From Pyrinomonadaceae bacterium (lineage in GTDB: Bacteria; Acidobacteriota; Blastocatellia; Pyrinomonadales; Pyrinomonadaceae): a stretch of DNA of 36,409 bases. Positions within the stretch are counted from its first letter, which is position 1. The number at the start of each line of letters is the position of its first letter. Under the pieces are notes generated by a model. It saw nothing but the letters and a program-made list of their open reading frames with translations. It made no database searches and had not been told where the DNA came from. A program made the translations under genes and the position numbers. Below, one piece after another: positions 1-7,472 of this stretch. The stretch is taken from the NCBI GenBank assembly GCA_030838445.1, contig JAUZFQ010000041.1, positions 1-36,409 on the forward strand, in the 5' to 3' direction.

Positions 1-2
1 GC

Positions 3-1526
3 TACGGCGGTCGCCCCGTCGCCGCGCACCGCGAATGCCTCGCCACCGCACACGCCGTCGAACGCGCGCGCGGCGGCTGGCTCGCGGCGTCCGAAGAAGA
101 GTGGGCGGCCGTCTTCGCACACGTCGCCGACGCACCCGACGCGGAACTCGACGCCACGGGCGCGCGCGGCCGCGCCTACGCCGCCGCACACGCCGACTGG
201 AACAATGTCATCTCGCGTTACGAAGAACTGCTCCGCCCGCTCGGAGAGGAATCAAACGCGGAGCCAGCCGCCGCATCAGCCACCATCGAATCAAGCACGG
301 ATGAATCAAGCACAAGCGAATCAAGCGCGAATGAATCAGGTGCAGACGAAGCAAACGCGCATGAATCGAACGTGGACGAATCGTACGCGACGGCGGCAAC
401 TCCGCCGCGCGCGCGCCGCGCGATCCACCAACTGCTGCCCGACATCGTTTACGGCGACGCGATCTCGAATCAGGCGATCAACATTCGCGACCACCTGCGC
501 GCGCGCGGCTACGCGTCGGAGATTTTCGTCAAGCGGCGCGACGAGCGGATGCGAGACGAGGCGCAGTTGTTCGACCCCGCGCTCGTCGCGCCCTCGGATG
601 CGCTGCTCTATCATCATTCCATCGGCTCGGAACTGACCGCCTGCGCCGTCGAACACCGTGGCGCGAAGTGTCTCGTCTATCACAACATCACCCCGGCCGA
701 ATATTACGCGCCCTACCGCCCCGGCTTCGCGTGGATGCTGCGGACGGGGCGCGCGCATCTGCCGCGACTCGCGCCGCACTTCCCCGTCTCCGTCGGCGAC
801 TCGGCTTTCAACGCGGCCGAACTCGCGTCGAGCGGCTTCCCGCATCCCGGCGTGCTGCCGATCATCTGCGACCCCGCGAAGTGGAACCTGCGCGCCGACG
901 ACGCGCTCATGGATCGCTTGCAGGACGGACTGGTCAACCTCCTCTTCGTCGGTCGCATCGCGCCGAACAAGAAGCAGGACGAACTCGTCGCGGCCTACGC
1001 TCTCTACCGCGAACTCGACCCGCAGTCGCGCCTCGTCATCGCAGGTGAAGGCCGCGCTTCCGATCCTTACTACACGCGCCTCCTGCGTCTCATCGCCGCG
1101 CATGACTTAAGCGAGCACGTCACCGTCACAGGCCAACTGTCGGACGCCGAACTGCTGGCCTACTACCGCACGGCGCACCTATACTGGTCTCTGAGCGAAC
1201 ACGAGGGCTTCGGCGTGCCGCTCGTCGAAGCGATGTGGTTCGACGTGCCCGCGCTCGCCTACCGCAGCGCGGCCGTGCCTGAGACGCTCGGCGAGGCCGG
1301 GTTGACGTTCGGACGCAAAGACGATTTGCGCCGCGTCGCCGCGCTCGCTAAGCTGCTCACGCGCGACGACGCGGACTTGCGACGACGCACTATAGAGGCC
1401 GGACGCGCGCGCCGCGAGGCTTTCACGCCCGCGCGCGTGCAACAGATTCTCGACGAGTTGATCGCGCGCATGGAGAGTTTCGCTGTTGCTTCACAAGAGC
1501 GGCGCGAAGTGGAAGAGGTGGCATAA
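3..1526 (+). CDS. Tandem glycosyltransferase (GT4-GT4 fusion), 5' end outside window
   Basis: The reading frame is open from the left window edge with no stop until the TAA at 1524-1526. The first ~80 codons look like the C-terminal tail of a GT-B glycosyltransferase (…RGRAYAAAHADWNNVISRYEELL). An acidic five-residue repeat linker (285-389) follows, and then a second, nearly complete GT4 domain. That domain has the donor-site region FVGRIAPNKKQDELV, the IAGEG strand, and the EHEGFGVPLVEAM segment with the family's E-x7-E motif. A GTG at 372 could serve as an internal start, but it lies inside the repeat, has no clear ribosome-binding site and would leave the upstream frame unexplained, so a fused two-enzyme protein is preferred. 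It probably transfers two sugars in succession in surface polysaccharide synthesis in the cytoplasm. The next gene starts 4 bp downstream, suggesting an operon. Donor and acceptor cannot be read from sequence. Confidence 0.8.
   Translation, partial: YGGRPVAAHRECLATAHAVERARGGWLAASEEEWAAVFAHVADAPDAELDATGARGRAYAAAHADWNNVISRYEELLRPLGEESNAEPAAASATIESSTDESSTSESSANESGADEANAHESNVDESYATAATPPRARRAIHQLLPDIVYGDAISNQAINIRDHLRARGYASEIFVKRRDERMRDEAQLFDPALVAPSDALLYHHSIGSELTACAVEHRGAKCLVYHNITPAEYYAPYRPGFAWMLRTGRAHLPRLAPHFPVSVGDSAFNAAELASSGFPHPGVLPIICDPAKWNLRADDALMDRLQDGLVNLLFVGRIAPNKKQDELVAAYALYRELDPQSRLVIAGEGRASDPYYTRLLRLIAAHDLSEHVTVTGQLSDAELLAYYRTAHLYWSLSEHEGFGVPLVEAMWFDVPALAYRSAAVPETLGEAGLTFGRKDDLRRVAALAKLLTRDDADLRRRTIEAGRARREAFTPARVQQILDELIARMESFAVASQERREVEEVA
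285..389 (+). repeat. 15-bp in-frame minisatellite in GT linker, 7 copies
   Basis: Seven consecutive 15-bp units (starts 285, 300, 315, 330, 345, 360, 375) share the core GAATCAAGC or a variant. They encode the five-residue units IESST, DESST, SESSA, NESGA, DEANA, HESNV and DESYA. The repeat is acidic and Ser-rich and joins two glycosyltransferase domains. It fits a flexible linker that expanded by slippage. Confidence 0.85.
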
Positions 1527-1530
1527 ACTC

Positions 1531-2583
1531 TTGAGTTCGACGACGAGAGAAACGCAAACGACGACGACGAAGACCGCGACGCCTTACACGGCGGCGGGCG
1601 AGTCGCGTTTGACGGGCACGACTGCAAACGCGCGGCCGGACAGTGCGCCCGTGCTCGCCATCGTCGTGCCCTGTCTCAACGAGGAACTCGTCATCGGCGA
1701 CACCGTGCGCCGCCTCTGCGAAGTTTTGCAGAAACTCGCGGCCGCCGGGAAAGTTGACGCGGAGAGTTTCGTCTACCTCGTTGACGACGGCAGCCGCGAC
1801 CGGACGTGGGCGGTCGTCGAGGAACTGCACGCGCTTGATGCGCGCGTCAAAGGTCTCAAACTCGTGCGCAACGTCGGCACGCAAAACGCCCTGCTCGCCG
1901 GTCTGCTCGGCGTCAAAGAACACGCCGATTGCGTCGTCACGATTGACGCGGATTTGCAGCAGGACGAGGCCGTCATCGAGACGTTTCTGGAGAAGTACCG
2001 CGAGGGCGCGCACATCGTCTACGGCGTGCGCCACGGGCGCGGCGATTCTTACTTGAAGAAGGCGACCTCCGGCTTCTTCTACAACCTGATGCGTTTGATG
2101 GGCGCGAAGATCATCAAGCACCATTCGGAATATCGCCTCGTCTCGCGTCAGGCGATTGACGCCATCTCGGAATACCGCGAGTACAATCTGTTCCTGCGCG
2201 GCATCTTCGTGGACATCGGCTATCAATCGGAGATCGTGCCGTTCACCGTCAGGCGGCGCGGCGCGGGCAAGTCGAAACACGACTTCCGCAAACTCGCCTC
2301 TCTCGCGCTCGACGGCATCACGTCGTTCAGCATCGTGCCGCTGCGTTTGGTGACGGTCGCCGGGATGCTCGTCTTCCTGTTCAGCGTGCTCATGACGCTC
2401 TTCTACCTCTATCACAAAATCAAGGGGCACACGCCGCCCGGTTGGGCGGGCACGATCATCCCCATCTATTTTCTCGGCGGCGTCCAGATCATGTTCTTAG
2501 GGATCGTCGGCGAGTACATCGGCAAGATTTATCAAGAGACCAAAGCGCGCCCCCGCTACATCAAAGACACCGAACTGTTTTGA
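1531..2583 (+). CDS. GT2 glycosyltransferase, polyprenyl-phosphate sugar transferase type
   Basis: A 350-residue protein. The GT2 domain (about residues 45-260) starts with LAIVVPCLNEE, carries the DDGSRDRT nucleotide-sugar loop and the TIDADLQQD metal-binding DxD-type motif, and includes the HHSEYRLVSRQAID segment typical of dolichol-phosphate-mannose-synthase-like enzymes. Two C-terminal membrane segments follow (VPLRLVTVAGMLVFLFSV and the segment around IPIYFLGGVQIMFLG), as in GtrB/ArnC-type proteins, so it probably loads a sugar onto undecaprenyl phosphate at the inner membrane. The chosen start is TTG 1531, because GAGGTG lies 10 nt upstream within the end of the previous gene. The longer frame from TTG 1486 would overlap that gene by 41 bp. 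The first 40 residues are Thr/Ser-rich low complexity. The stop overlaps the next gene's TTG start. Confidence 0.85.
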   Translation: MSSTTRETQTTTTKTATPYTAAGESRLTGTTANARPDSAPVLAIVVPCLNEELVIGDTVRRLCEVLQKLAAAGKVDAESFVYLVDDGSRDRTWAVVEELHALDARVKGLKLVRNVGTQNALLAGLLGVKEHADCVVTIDADLQQDEAVIETFLEKYREGAHIVYGVRHGRGDSYLKKATSGFFYNLMRLMGAKIIKHHSEYRLVSRQAIDAISEYREYNLFLRGIFVDIGYQSEIVPFTVRRRGAGKSKHDFRKLASLALDGITSFSIVPLRLVTVAGMLVFLFSVLMTLFYLYHKIKGHTPPGWAGTIIPIYFLGGVQIMFLGIVGEYIGKIYQETKARPRYIKDTELF

Positions 2584-3491
2584 GTTCAACCCAGACCACA
2601 CCAGACCGACCCGCCGCTGCCGACGCCGACGCACGCGCGGCGAACGTCAATCCCTGCGTCGTGTGCGGTCGCGACGACGCGGCCACTCCGCTTTACCCCG
2701 GCATCCTACGCTGCCGCGCCTGCGGCTACGTCTACGCCGACATGCGCCTGACGGACGAGGAACTCTTCGCGCTCTACAACGAGGAGTTCTTCACCGGCGC
2801 GGAGTTCAGCGACTACGCCGCGGATGCGAAATTCTTCCGCAAAAATTTCGCCCTGCGCCTGCGCGAACTAAAAAAATTCCTCGACCCCGCGCGCCACCGG
2901 CGGCTGCTTGAGATCGGCTGCGCCAATGGCTTCTTTCTCGACGTGGCGCGCGACGAGTTCGAGCACGTCGAAGGCATTGACATCACGGACGAGGGGACAC
3001 GCTACGCGCGCGACGAGTTGAAGCTCGATGTGGTGCAGGCGGACTTTCTCGCGCACGACTACGGCGCGCGGAAGTTTGACGTGGTCTGCATGTGGGACAC
3101 CATCGAACATTTGCGCGAGCCGCAAACCTACGTCGAAAAGATCGCGGCGCACACCAAACCGGGCGCGCTCCTGACCATCACGACCGCCGACGTTGACAGT
3201 CTCAACGCGAAGCTCCGGAAAGATAAGTGGCGCATGATCCACCCGCCCACGCACCTCCACTATTTCTCCGCCAGGACGCTCGCGCAACTGCTCGACAGGC
3301 ACGGCTTCGATGTCGTCTACAATCGCTACTGCGGCTTCTACCGCAGCATCGGCAACATGGCCTACAACGTCCTCGTCCTGCGTCAACAGAAGCCGCAACT
3401 CTATCGCCCGCTCGAACGCCTCGGCGTCGGCGGCTTAGGTTTCTACCTCAACCTCTACGACATTATGTACGTCATCGCGCGGCGGCGTTGA
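2580..3491 (+). CDS. Class I SAM-dependent methyltransferase with N-terminal zinc ribbon
   Basis: A 303-residue protein. Residues ~25-50 hold paired Cys motifs (NPCVVCGRDD and LRCRACGYVYAD), a probable zinc ribbon. A Rossmann-fold methyltransferase of the Methyltransf_23 type follows, with the SAM-binding motif LLEIGCANGFFLDVA, an acidic residue after strand 2 (VEGIDIT) and VVCMWDTIEHL. This layout is common in sugar or glycan-tailoring methyltransferases in polysaccharide loci. The start is TTG 2580, which overlaps the TGA of the GT2 gene by 4 bp (TTGA), so translation is probably coupled. The GT2 gene begins with the same TTG-AGT-TC context, which supports both starts. The substrate is unknown. 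Confidence 0.85.
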   Translation: MSSTQTTPDRPAAADADARAANVNPCVVCGRDDAATPLYPGILRCRACGYVYADMRLTDEELFALYNEEFFTGAEFSDYAADAKFFRKNFALRLRELKKFLDPARHRRLLEIGCANGFFLDVARDEFEHVEGIDITDEGTRYARDELKLDVVQADFLAHDYGARKFDVVCMWDTIEHLREPQTYVEKIAAHTKPGALLTITTADVDSLNAKLRKDKWRMIHPPTHLHYFSARTLAQLLDRHGFDVVYNRYCGFYRSIGNMAYNVLVLRQQKPQLYRPLERLGVGGLGFYLNLYDIMYVIARRR

Positions 3492-3550
3492 AATCGGTGG
3501 CTTAACAGTTGTTGTACGTCTTTCGATTCAGCACGAACTGAGATTGGCGA

Positions 3551-4198
3551 ATGGAACCCATAATCCGTGAAAACATCAGTGCCATCTTTGCGCTGATTGG
3601 TGTGATTGCTGGTGGTTTATTGTCGTTCCTCGGAACGTGGCTCTTGAAGAAAAGAGAACTCAAGCTTCGTCTTTGGGAAAAAGTCTTAGACCGCAGAATC
3701 GAAGCTCATGAGCAAATCGCTCAACTCTCGAAATCTTTATGCACAATGAGAAGCTTAGGTAAGCCAGAAGAAAGTGGTGAATTGGCTAGAGCACCAGCAT
3801 TCATGTTTTCAAAAGGGCATTTTGAAGAGTGGTACAAGTATTATTCTCAGACCGTCGGTGGTAATTCGACGTGGTTGTCTACGGAGCTTACACGTGAATT
3901 AAGTTTGCTCCAAGACTACATTGTCAACCTTTATGAATTTCTACGGCCAATTGATCCAAACCTATATCCCGAAATCGGCGCACTTATTAGAAATGATTTT
4001 ATTGACTTTTCCACTCGCATTGAGAAATTAGCATTTGAGTTTTTTAGAGATGATCTATTCAAGCTTAGATTGAATGATCTAAATAAGTGGCATAAATACC
4101 CAATTGAGGAAACTCAAAGGAGATTATCAAGTATGAGACTGTTTTCTAAGAACAAGCAAATCGAGGCATTAATCAAAGGAAATGAGCATGAAAGTTAA
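3551..4198 (+). CDS. Hypothetical membrane-anchored helical protein on AT-richer insert
   Basis: 215 residues, not recognised as a known family. Residues ~9-31 form a single hydrophobic N-terminal anchor (SAIFALIGVIAGGLLSFLGTWLL) followed at once by KKRELKLR. The rest is charged, mostly helical and probably cytoplasmic. Base composition is plainly AT-richer than the flanking genes, and codons such as ttt, aaa, gaa and tta are frequent, which suggests recent transfer. The ATG at 3551 is the first good start; no strong ribosome-binding site is visible. Nineteen bases after the stop begins an attC-like structure, so one reading is an integron-type gene cassette carrying one hypothetical gene. 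It sits between a methyltransferase and a YfhO gene with no obvious functional link to either. Confidence 0.7.
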   Translation: MEPIIRENISAIFALIGVIAGGLLSFLGTWLLKKRELKLRLWEKVLDRRIEAHEQIAQLSKSLCTMRSLGKPEESGELARAPAFMFSKGHFEEWYKYYSQTVGGNSTWLSTELTRELSLLQDYIVNLYEFLRPIDPNLYPEIGALIRNDFIDFSTRIEKLAFEFFRDDLFKLRLNDLNKWHKYPIEETQRRLSSMRLFSKNKQIEALIKGNEHES

Positions 4199-4216
4199 GG
4201 GGGAATGATCGCCGCC

Positions 4217-4326
4217 GTATAACAACTCAATTAACCCGACGCCTCGATAGTATCTCTTTCATCGTTATCTTGTTCCTTGCAGCTTAAATGCTTCATGCTC
4301 AGCGCGGGTTAATTCGGGCATTAGAG
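4217..4326 (+). other. attC-like imperfect inverted repeat downstream of AT-rich gene
   Basis: An outer box GTATAAC (4217-4223, close to the RYYYAAC consensus) is followed by a 5-nt spacer. Next comes a 10-bp arm at 4229-4238 that pairs perfectly with 4305-4314; three more base pairs (4240-4242 with 4302-4304) follow beyond an unpaired A at 4239. After the right arm there is another 5-nt spacer and then ATTAGAG (4320-4326), a degenerate version of GTTRRRY. The R-5-L…L-5-R geometry, an extrahelical base and ~110-bp length match integron attC sites. The right box lacks the canonical G and last pyrimidine, and the two outer boxes pair poorly, so it may be a decayed attC or only a terminator-like hairpin. 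Confidence 0.4.
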
Positions 4327-4408
4327 CACCGTCGAATGGTGGCGCACGGGCATGTACCTCGCTTACCTCGCACACGTTCCGGCAAGGGCACGCGGCGGAC
4401 GCGCATAA
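4325..4408 (+). pseudogene. Orphan 27-codon C-terminal gene remnant
   Basis: After the in-frame TAG at 4322-4324, a GC-rich frame reads STVEWWRTGMYLAYLAH… and ends in GGRA and TAA at 4406-4408. It has host-like composition and looks like the C-terminus of a real protein, but it has no upstream coding sequence. It begins exactly where the attC-like element ends. The likely explanation is that the AT-rich insert displaced the 5' part of a gene. I cannot name the parent family. Confidence 0.4.
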
Positions 4409-4421
4409 GGACTCGACCACA

Positions 4422-7400
4422 GTGAAGCGTACAATTCTTCATGGCCTCGCCGTCCTCTCCGGTTACACGCTCGTCGTCGTCCTCTTCTTCGCGCCCGTGT
4501 TGTTCTCGGATTACTTGCTCGCACCGGGCGACGGCATCCTGTATTTCCTACCGAACTTTTACGCGCGGCGCGTGCTGTGGGACGCGTCCGTGTGGGGCGG
4601 CTTTCCGGCGGTGGGCGATTCGCAGTTGATGATGTGGTATCCGCCCGCGCTGCTGTTCTCGCTCGTCAAATCGTGGAACGCCTTTCTCCTGTCGGCCTAC
4701 GTCCTCGCCGCGAGTTTCACCTATGCTTACTGTTACGCGCTGACGCGCTCGCGCTTCGCCGCGACGGTGGGCGGCGTCTGCTACGGCATGTGCGGCTTCG
4801 TCGTCGCGCACCTCGGCCACGCCGCCCTCATCCACGCCGCCGCGTGGCTGCCGCTGTTCATCCTGTCGCTTGAGAAACTTGCACGACGCGAAGACTCCGG
4901 CATCGAGCAATGCGAAGACTCGGACGTTGGGCAACGTGAAGGTTCAGGCGTTGAGCAACGCGGAGACTTAAACGATGCTCGACGCGAAGAGTTGAACGTT
5001 GAGCGACGCGAAGGCGCGTCGCGTTGGCGTCGCGCGGGCGGGGACGGTTTGTGGTTCGCGGTGGGCGTGGCGAGTGTCGCGTGCTCCGCGCTCGCGGGGC
5101 ATCCGCAAATCTTCGTCTACACGCTCGCGCTCGGCGGCGCGTATGCGCTCGCGCGCGGGTGGCAGGCCACAGGCGGGCGCGTGCGTTACTACATACTCTC
5201 CGCGCTCGTCGTCTTGACGGGGACGGGACTCGCCGCCATCCAGCTAGTGCCGACGGCGGAACTCGCCGCCGCGAGTTTGCGCGCGTCGCTCGGCTTCGCG
5301 GAGTTCGTCTCTTACGCGCTGCCGCTCAGGCAGACGCCGATGCTCCTCTTCCCTTACCTCTACGGCGGCTCGCCCGGCACGCTCTACGATCTGCCCTACT
5401 TCGGCGCGTGGGGTTCGGAGGCGGGCGGCTGGGGCGCGGGCGAACTGAGCGGCTACGTCGGACTCTTGCCGCTGCTGCTCGCCGCCATCGGCTTCTTGGC
5501 GACTCGGCGACGCGGCCTCGCGTGGTTCTGGCTCGCCGCCTGCGCCGTCGCCTTCCTGCTCGCGCTCGGCGACGCGACGCCGCTCGCGCGTCTTACTTAC
5601 CAACTGCCCGTCATCAACAAGTTTCGCGTGCCCGCGCGCCACTTCATGGAACTGTCGCTCGGCGTGAGCGTGCTGGCCGCGCTCGGCGCGCACGCCGTCT
5701 TGCAAGGCATCGCTTCGAGTCGTCTGGTCAGACACACGCTCGTCGTCGCGGCCGCGTTGATGCTCGCCTGTCTCGCGGTTATGGTCGCGTTGACGGAGCG
5801 TGTGAGCGCGTGGGCGACCGAGCGGTTGACGCGCCCGCTCAGTTTTCTGCCGTGGGCGAACCCGGCGACGGCCGTGCCGCTCGTCGTGCTCTGCGCGGGC
5901 GCGGCCGCGCTGCTCTACTGGCGCGCACGCCCGCACTCTCACGCGCGCCGCGCGCTCGTCGTCCTCGTACTCGCGCTCGACCTCGCCAGCTTCACATGGT
6001 TTTACGAGTGGCACTACGGGCCGCCCTACAAGGTCTTTCAGTCGCCGCCGCTCGCCGCCGTCAGCTTGCGCGACGAACTCGCGGCGACGCACGCGCGACT
6101 GCTGCCTGTGCGCGGCGGCACGGGGCGCGTCAGCGAACTCCCGCCCGACCTCTCGAAGCTCTGGGGCTATCCGAGCGCGAGCGGCTACGGCCCGTTCATC
6201 CTCTCGCGCACGAGCCGCCTGTTGACGATGCCGCCGCACGGCAGCGTCGCCGACGGCACCTGGCGCGACCCTGCGAACCTTAGTCTCGACGTGTTGGCCG
6301 TGCGCTACCTCTTCGTGCCGCGCGACAAAATCGAGCCGCCCGCGTCGGCCGATGCCGACGGCGTCCGTTGGGCGCAAGGCGAGTTCAACGCCTCGCTCGG
6401 TGCGGGCTGCGGCGCGCCGAACCCGAACGTCTTCGCGGTCGAACTCCCGCGCCCCGCGCGCGCGAACGTCGTCGCCGTCGCCTCCGCGCTCGCCTGTTCC
6501 GCGCCGGTCGCTGACGGCGCGGAAGTGGCGCGCGTCGTCGCGACGGACACGGGCGGGCGCACTTACACGCAGAGCCTGCTGGCGGGACGCGACACCTCCG
6601 AGTGGGCTTACGACTGCGCCGACGTGCGCCCGACCATGCGACAGGCGCGCGCGAACATTTACCGCAGCTATCCCGTCACACGCGGCGACGTGCGCTGCGA
6701 GGGGCACGACTACACGGCGCGGCTCGTCCTGCCCGCAACCGCGGAGATCAAGCGCGTCGAGATTCAATGGACGGGCGGCGCGAACGCCACGCTGTCGGTC
6801 AAAAAGATCAGCTTGCTCGATGCGGGCGCGGGCAGTTCCGTCGCGGTCACGCCCGTCGCGGGTTCGCTCGCAGACGCGACGCGCTGGCGTCACGTCACCG
6901 ACATCAACTTCGACAACAGCGGCTATGGCCGGATCAAACCGGAGGACGTGGGCGAGGCGGGCGTCTACGAGAATCTGCGTGCGCGGCCGCGCGCGTGGCT
7001 CGTCGGGAAAGTTCTCAACGTCACGGAAGAGGAGGCTCTGCGCGCGCTACACACGTCGCGGCTTGCGGACGGGAGCGCGTTCGACCCCGCGCGCGTCGCG
7101 CTTGTGGAAGAGCCGTTCGACTTCGCGCCGCAAACGCTCGACGCGGACGCGACCGCGCGCGTCACCTCTCTGTCGGACGACGGGTGGATGGAAGTTGAGA
7201 CGCGCGCGAACGCGCCCTCGTTCCTCGTCACGAGCGACGTGTTCTATCCCGGCTGGCAAGCGACGATTGACGGCACGCCCGCGCTCCTGCTCCGCACGAA
7301 CTACACACTGCGCGGCCTCGCCGTCCCCGCCGGAACGCACACAGTTCGCTTCGAGTTCCGGCCGCACTCCTTTTATCAAGGGGCGTCCATCAGCGCGGCC

Positions 7401-7472
7401 TCTCTGCTCCTGCTCGCCGCCGCGATCTTCCAACTGAATAGAAAAGCAACGCGCCGAGCGCAAGCAGACTGA
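4422..7472 (+). CDS. YfhO-family multi-pass membrane protein (GT-C-like)
   Basis: A 1016-residue protein with about a dozen N-terminal membrane segments, then a large extracytoplasmic region and a C-terminal membrane helix. Family signatures are the loop after the first helix (DYLLAPGDGILYFLPNFYARR), the motif FRVPARHFMELSLG in the middle, and near the end FYPGWQATIDG with LRGLAVPAGTHTVRFEFRP. YfhO proteins are GT-C-type transferases; the studied Firmicute members glycosylate cell-wall polymers, so a role in surface glycan decoration here is an inference. The GTG at 4422 is preceded by AAGGA 10 nt upstream. Residues ~157-196 are a hydrophilic 8-residue repeat insertion in the loop after helix 4. 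The last 83 bp overlap, antisense, the 3' end of the convergent YfhO gene. Confidence 0.85.
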   Translation: MKRTILHGLAVLSGYTLVVVLFFAPVLFSDYLLAPGDGILYFLPNFYARRVLWDASVWGGFPAVGDSQLMMWYPPALLFSLVKSWNAFLLSAYVLAASFTYAYCYALTRSRFAATVGGVCYGMCGFVVAHLGHAALIHAAAWLPLFILSLEKLARREDSGIEQCEDSDVGQREGSGVEQRGDLNDARREELNVERREGASRWRRAGGDGLWFAVGVASVACSALAGHPQIFVYTLALGGAYALARGWQATGGRVRYYILSALVVLTGTGLAAIQLVPTAELAAASLRASLGFAEFVSYALPLRQTPMLLFPYLYGGSPGTLYDLPYFGAWGSEAGGWGAGELSGYVGLLPLLLAAIGFLATRRRGLAWFWLAACAVAFLLALGDATPLARLTYQLPVINKFRVPARHFMELSLGVSVLAALGAHAVLQGIASSRLVRHTLVVAAALMLACLAVMVALTERVSAWATERLTRPLSFLPWANPATAVPLVVLCAGAAALLYWRARPHSHARRALVVLVLALDLASFTWFYEWHYGPPYKVFQSPPLAAVSLRDELAATHARLLPVRGGTGRVSELPPDLSKLWGYPSASGYGPFILSRTSRLLTMPPHGSVADGTWRDPANLSLDVLAVRYLFVPRDKIEPPASADADGVRWAQGEFNASLGAGCGAPNPNVFAVELPRPARANVVAVASALACSAPVADGAEVARVVATDTGGRTYTQSLLAGRDTSEWAYDCADVRPTMRQARANIYRSYPVTRGDVRCEGHDYTARLVLPATAEIKRVEIQWTGGANATLSVKKISLLDAGAGSSVAVTPVAGSLADATRWRHVTDINFDNSGYGRIKPEDVGEAGVYENLRARPRAWLVGKVLNVTEEEALRALHTSRLADGSAFDPARVALVEEPFDFAPQTLDADATARVTSLSDDGWMEVETRANAPSFLVTSDVFYPGWQATIDGTPALLLRTNYTLRGLAVPAGTHTVRFEFRPHSFYQGASISAASLLLLAAAIFQLNRKATRRAQAD
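4890..5009 (+). repeat. 24-bp in-frame minisatellite in YfhO loop, 5 copies
   Basis: Five 24-bp units start at 4890, 4914, 4938, 4962 and 4986 and encode EDSGIEQC, EDSDVGQR, EGSGVEQR, GDLNDARR and EELNVERR. The array sits in a predicted hydrophilic loop between membrane segments. It keeps the reading frame because the unit is eight codons. Confidence 0.85.

Noticed and set aside
285-389. Possible CRISPR array
   Set aside because: The 15-bp units are contiguous with no spacers and keep a reading frame; no cas genes are present. The same applies to the other tandem arrays.
5244-6893. 549-codon open frame antisense to the first YfhO gene
   Set aside because: Arg-rich low-complexity translation; the sense frame has clear family motifs.
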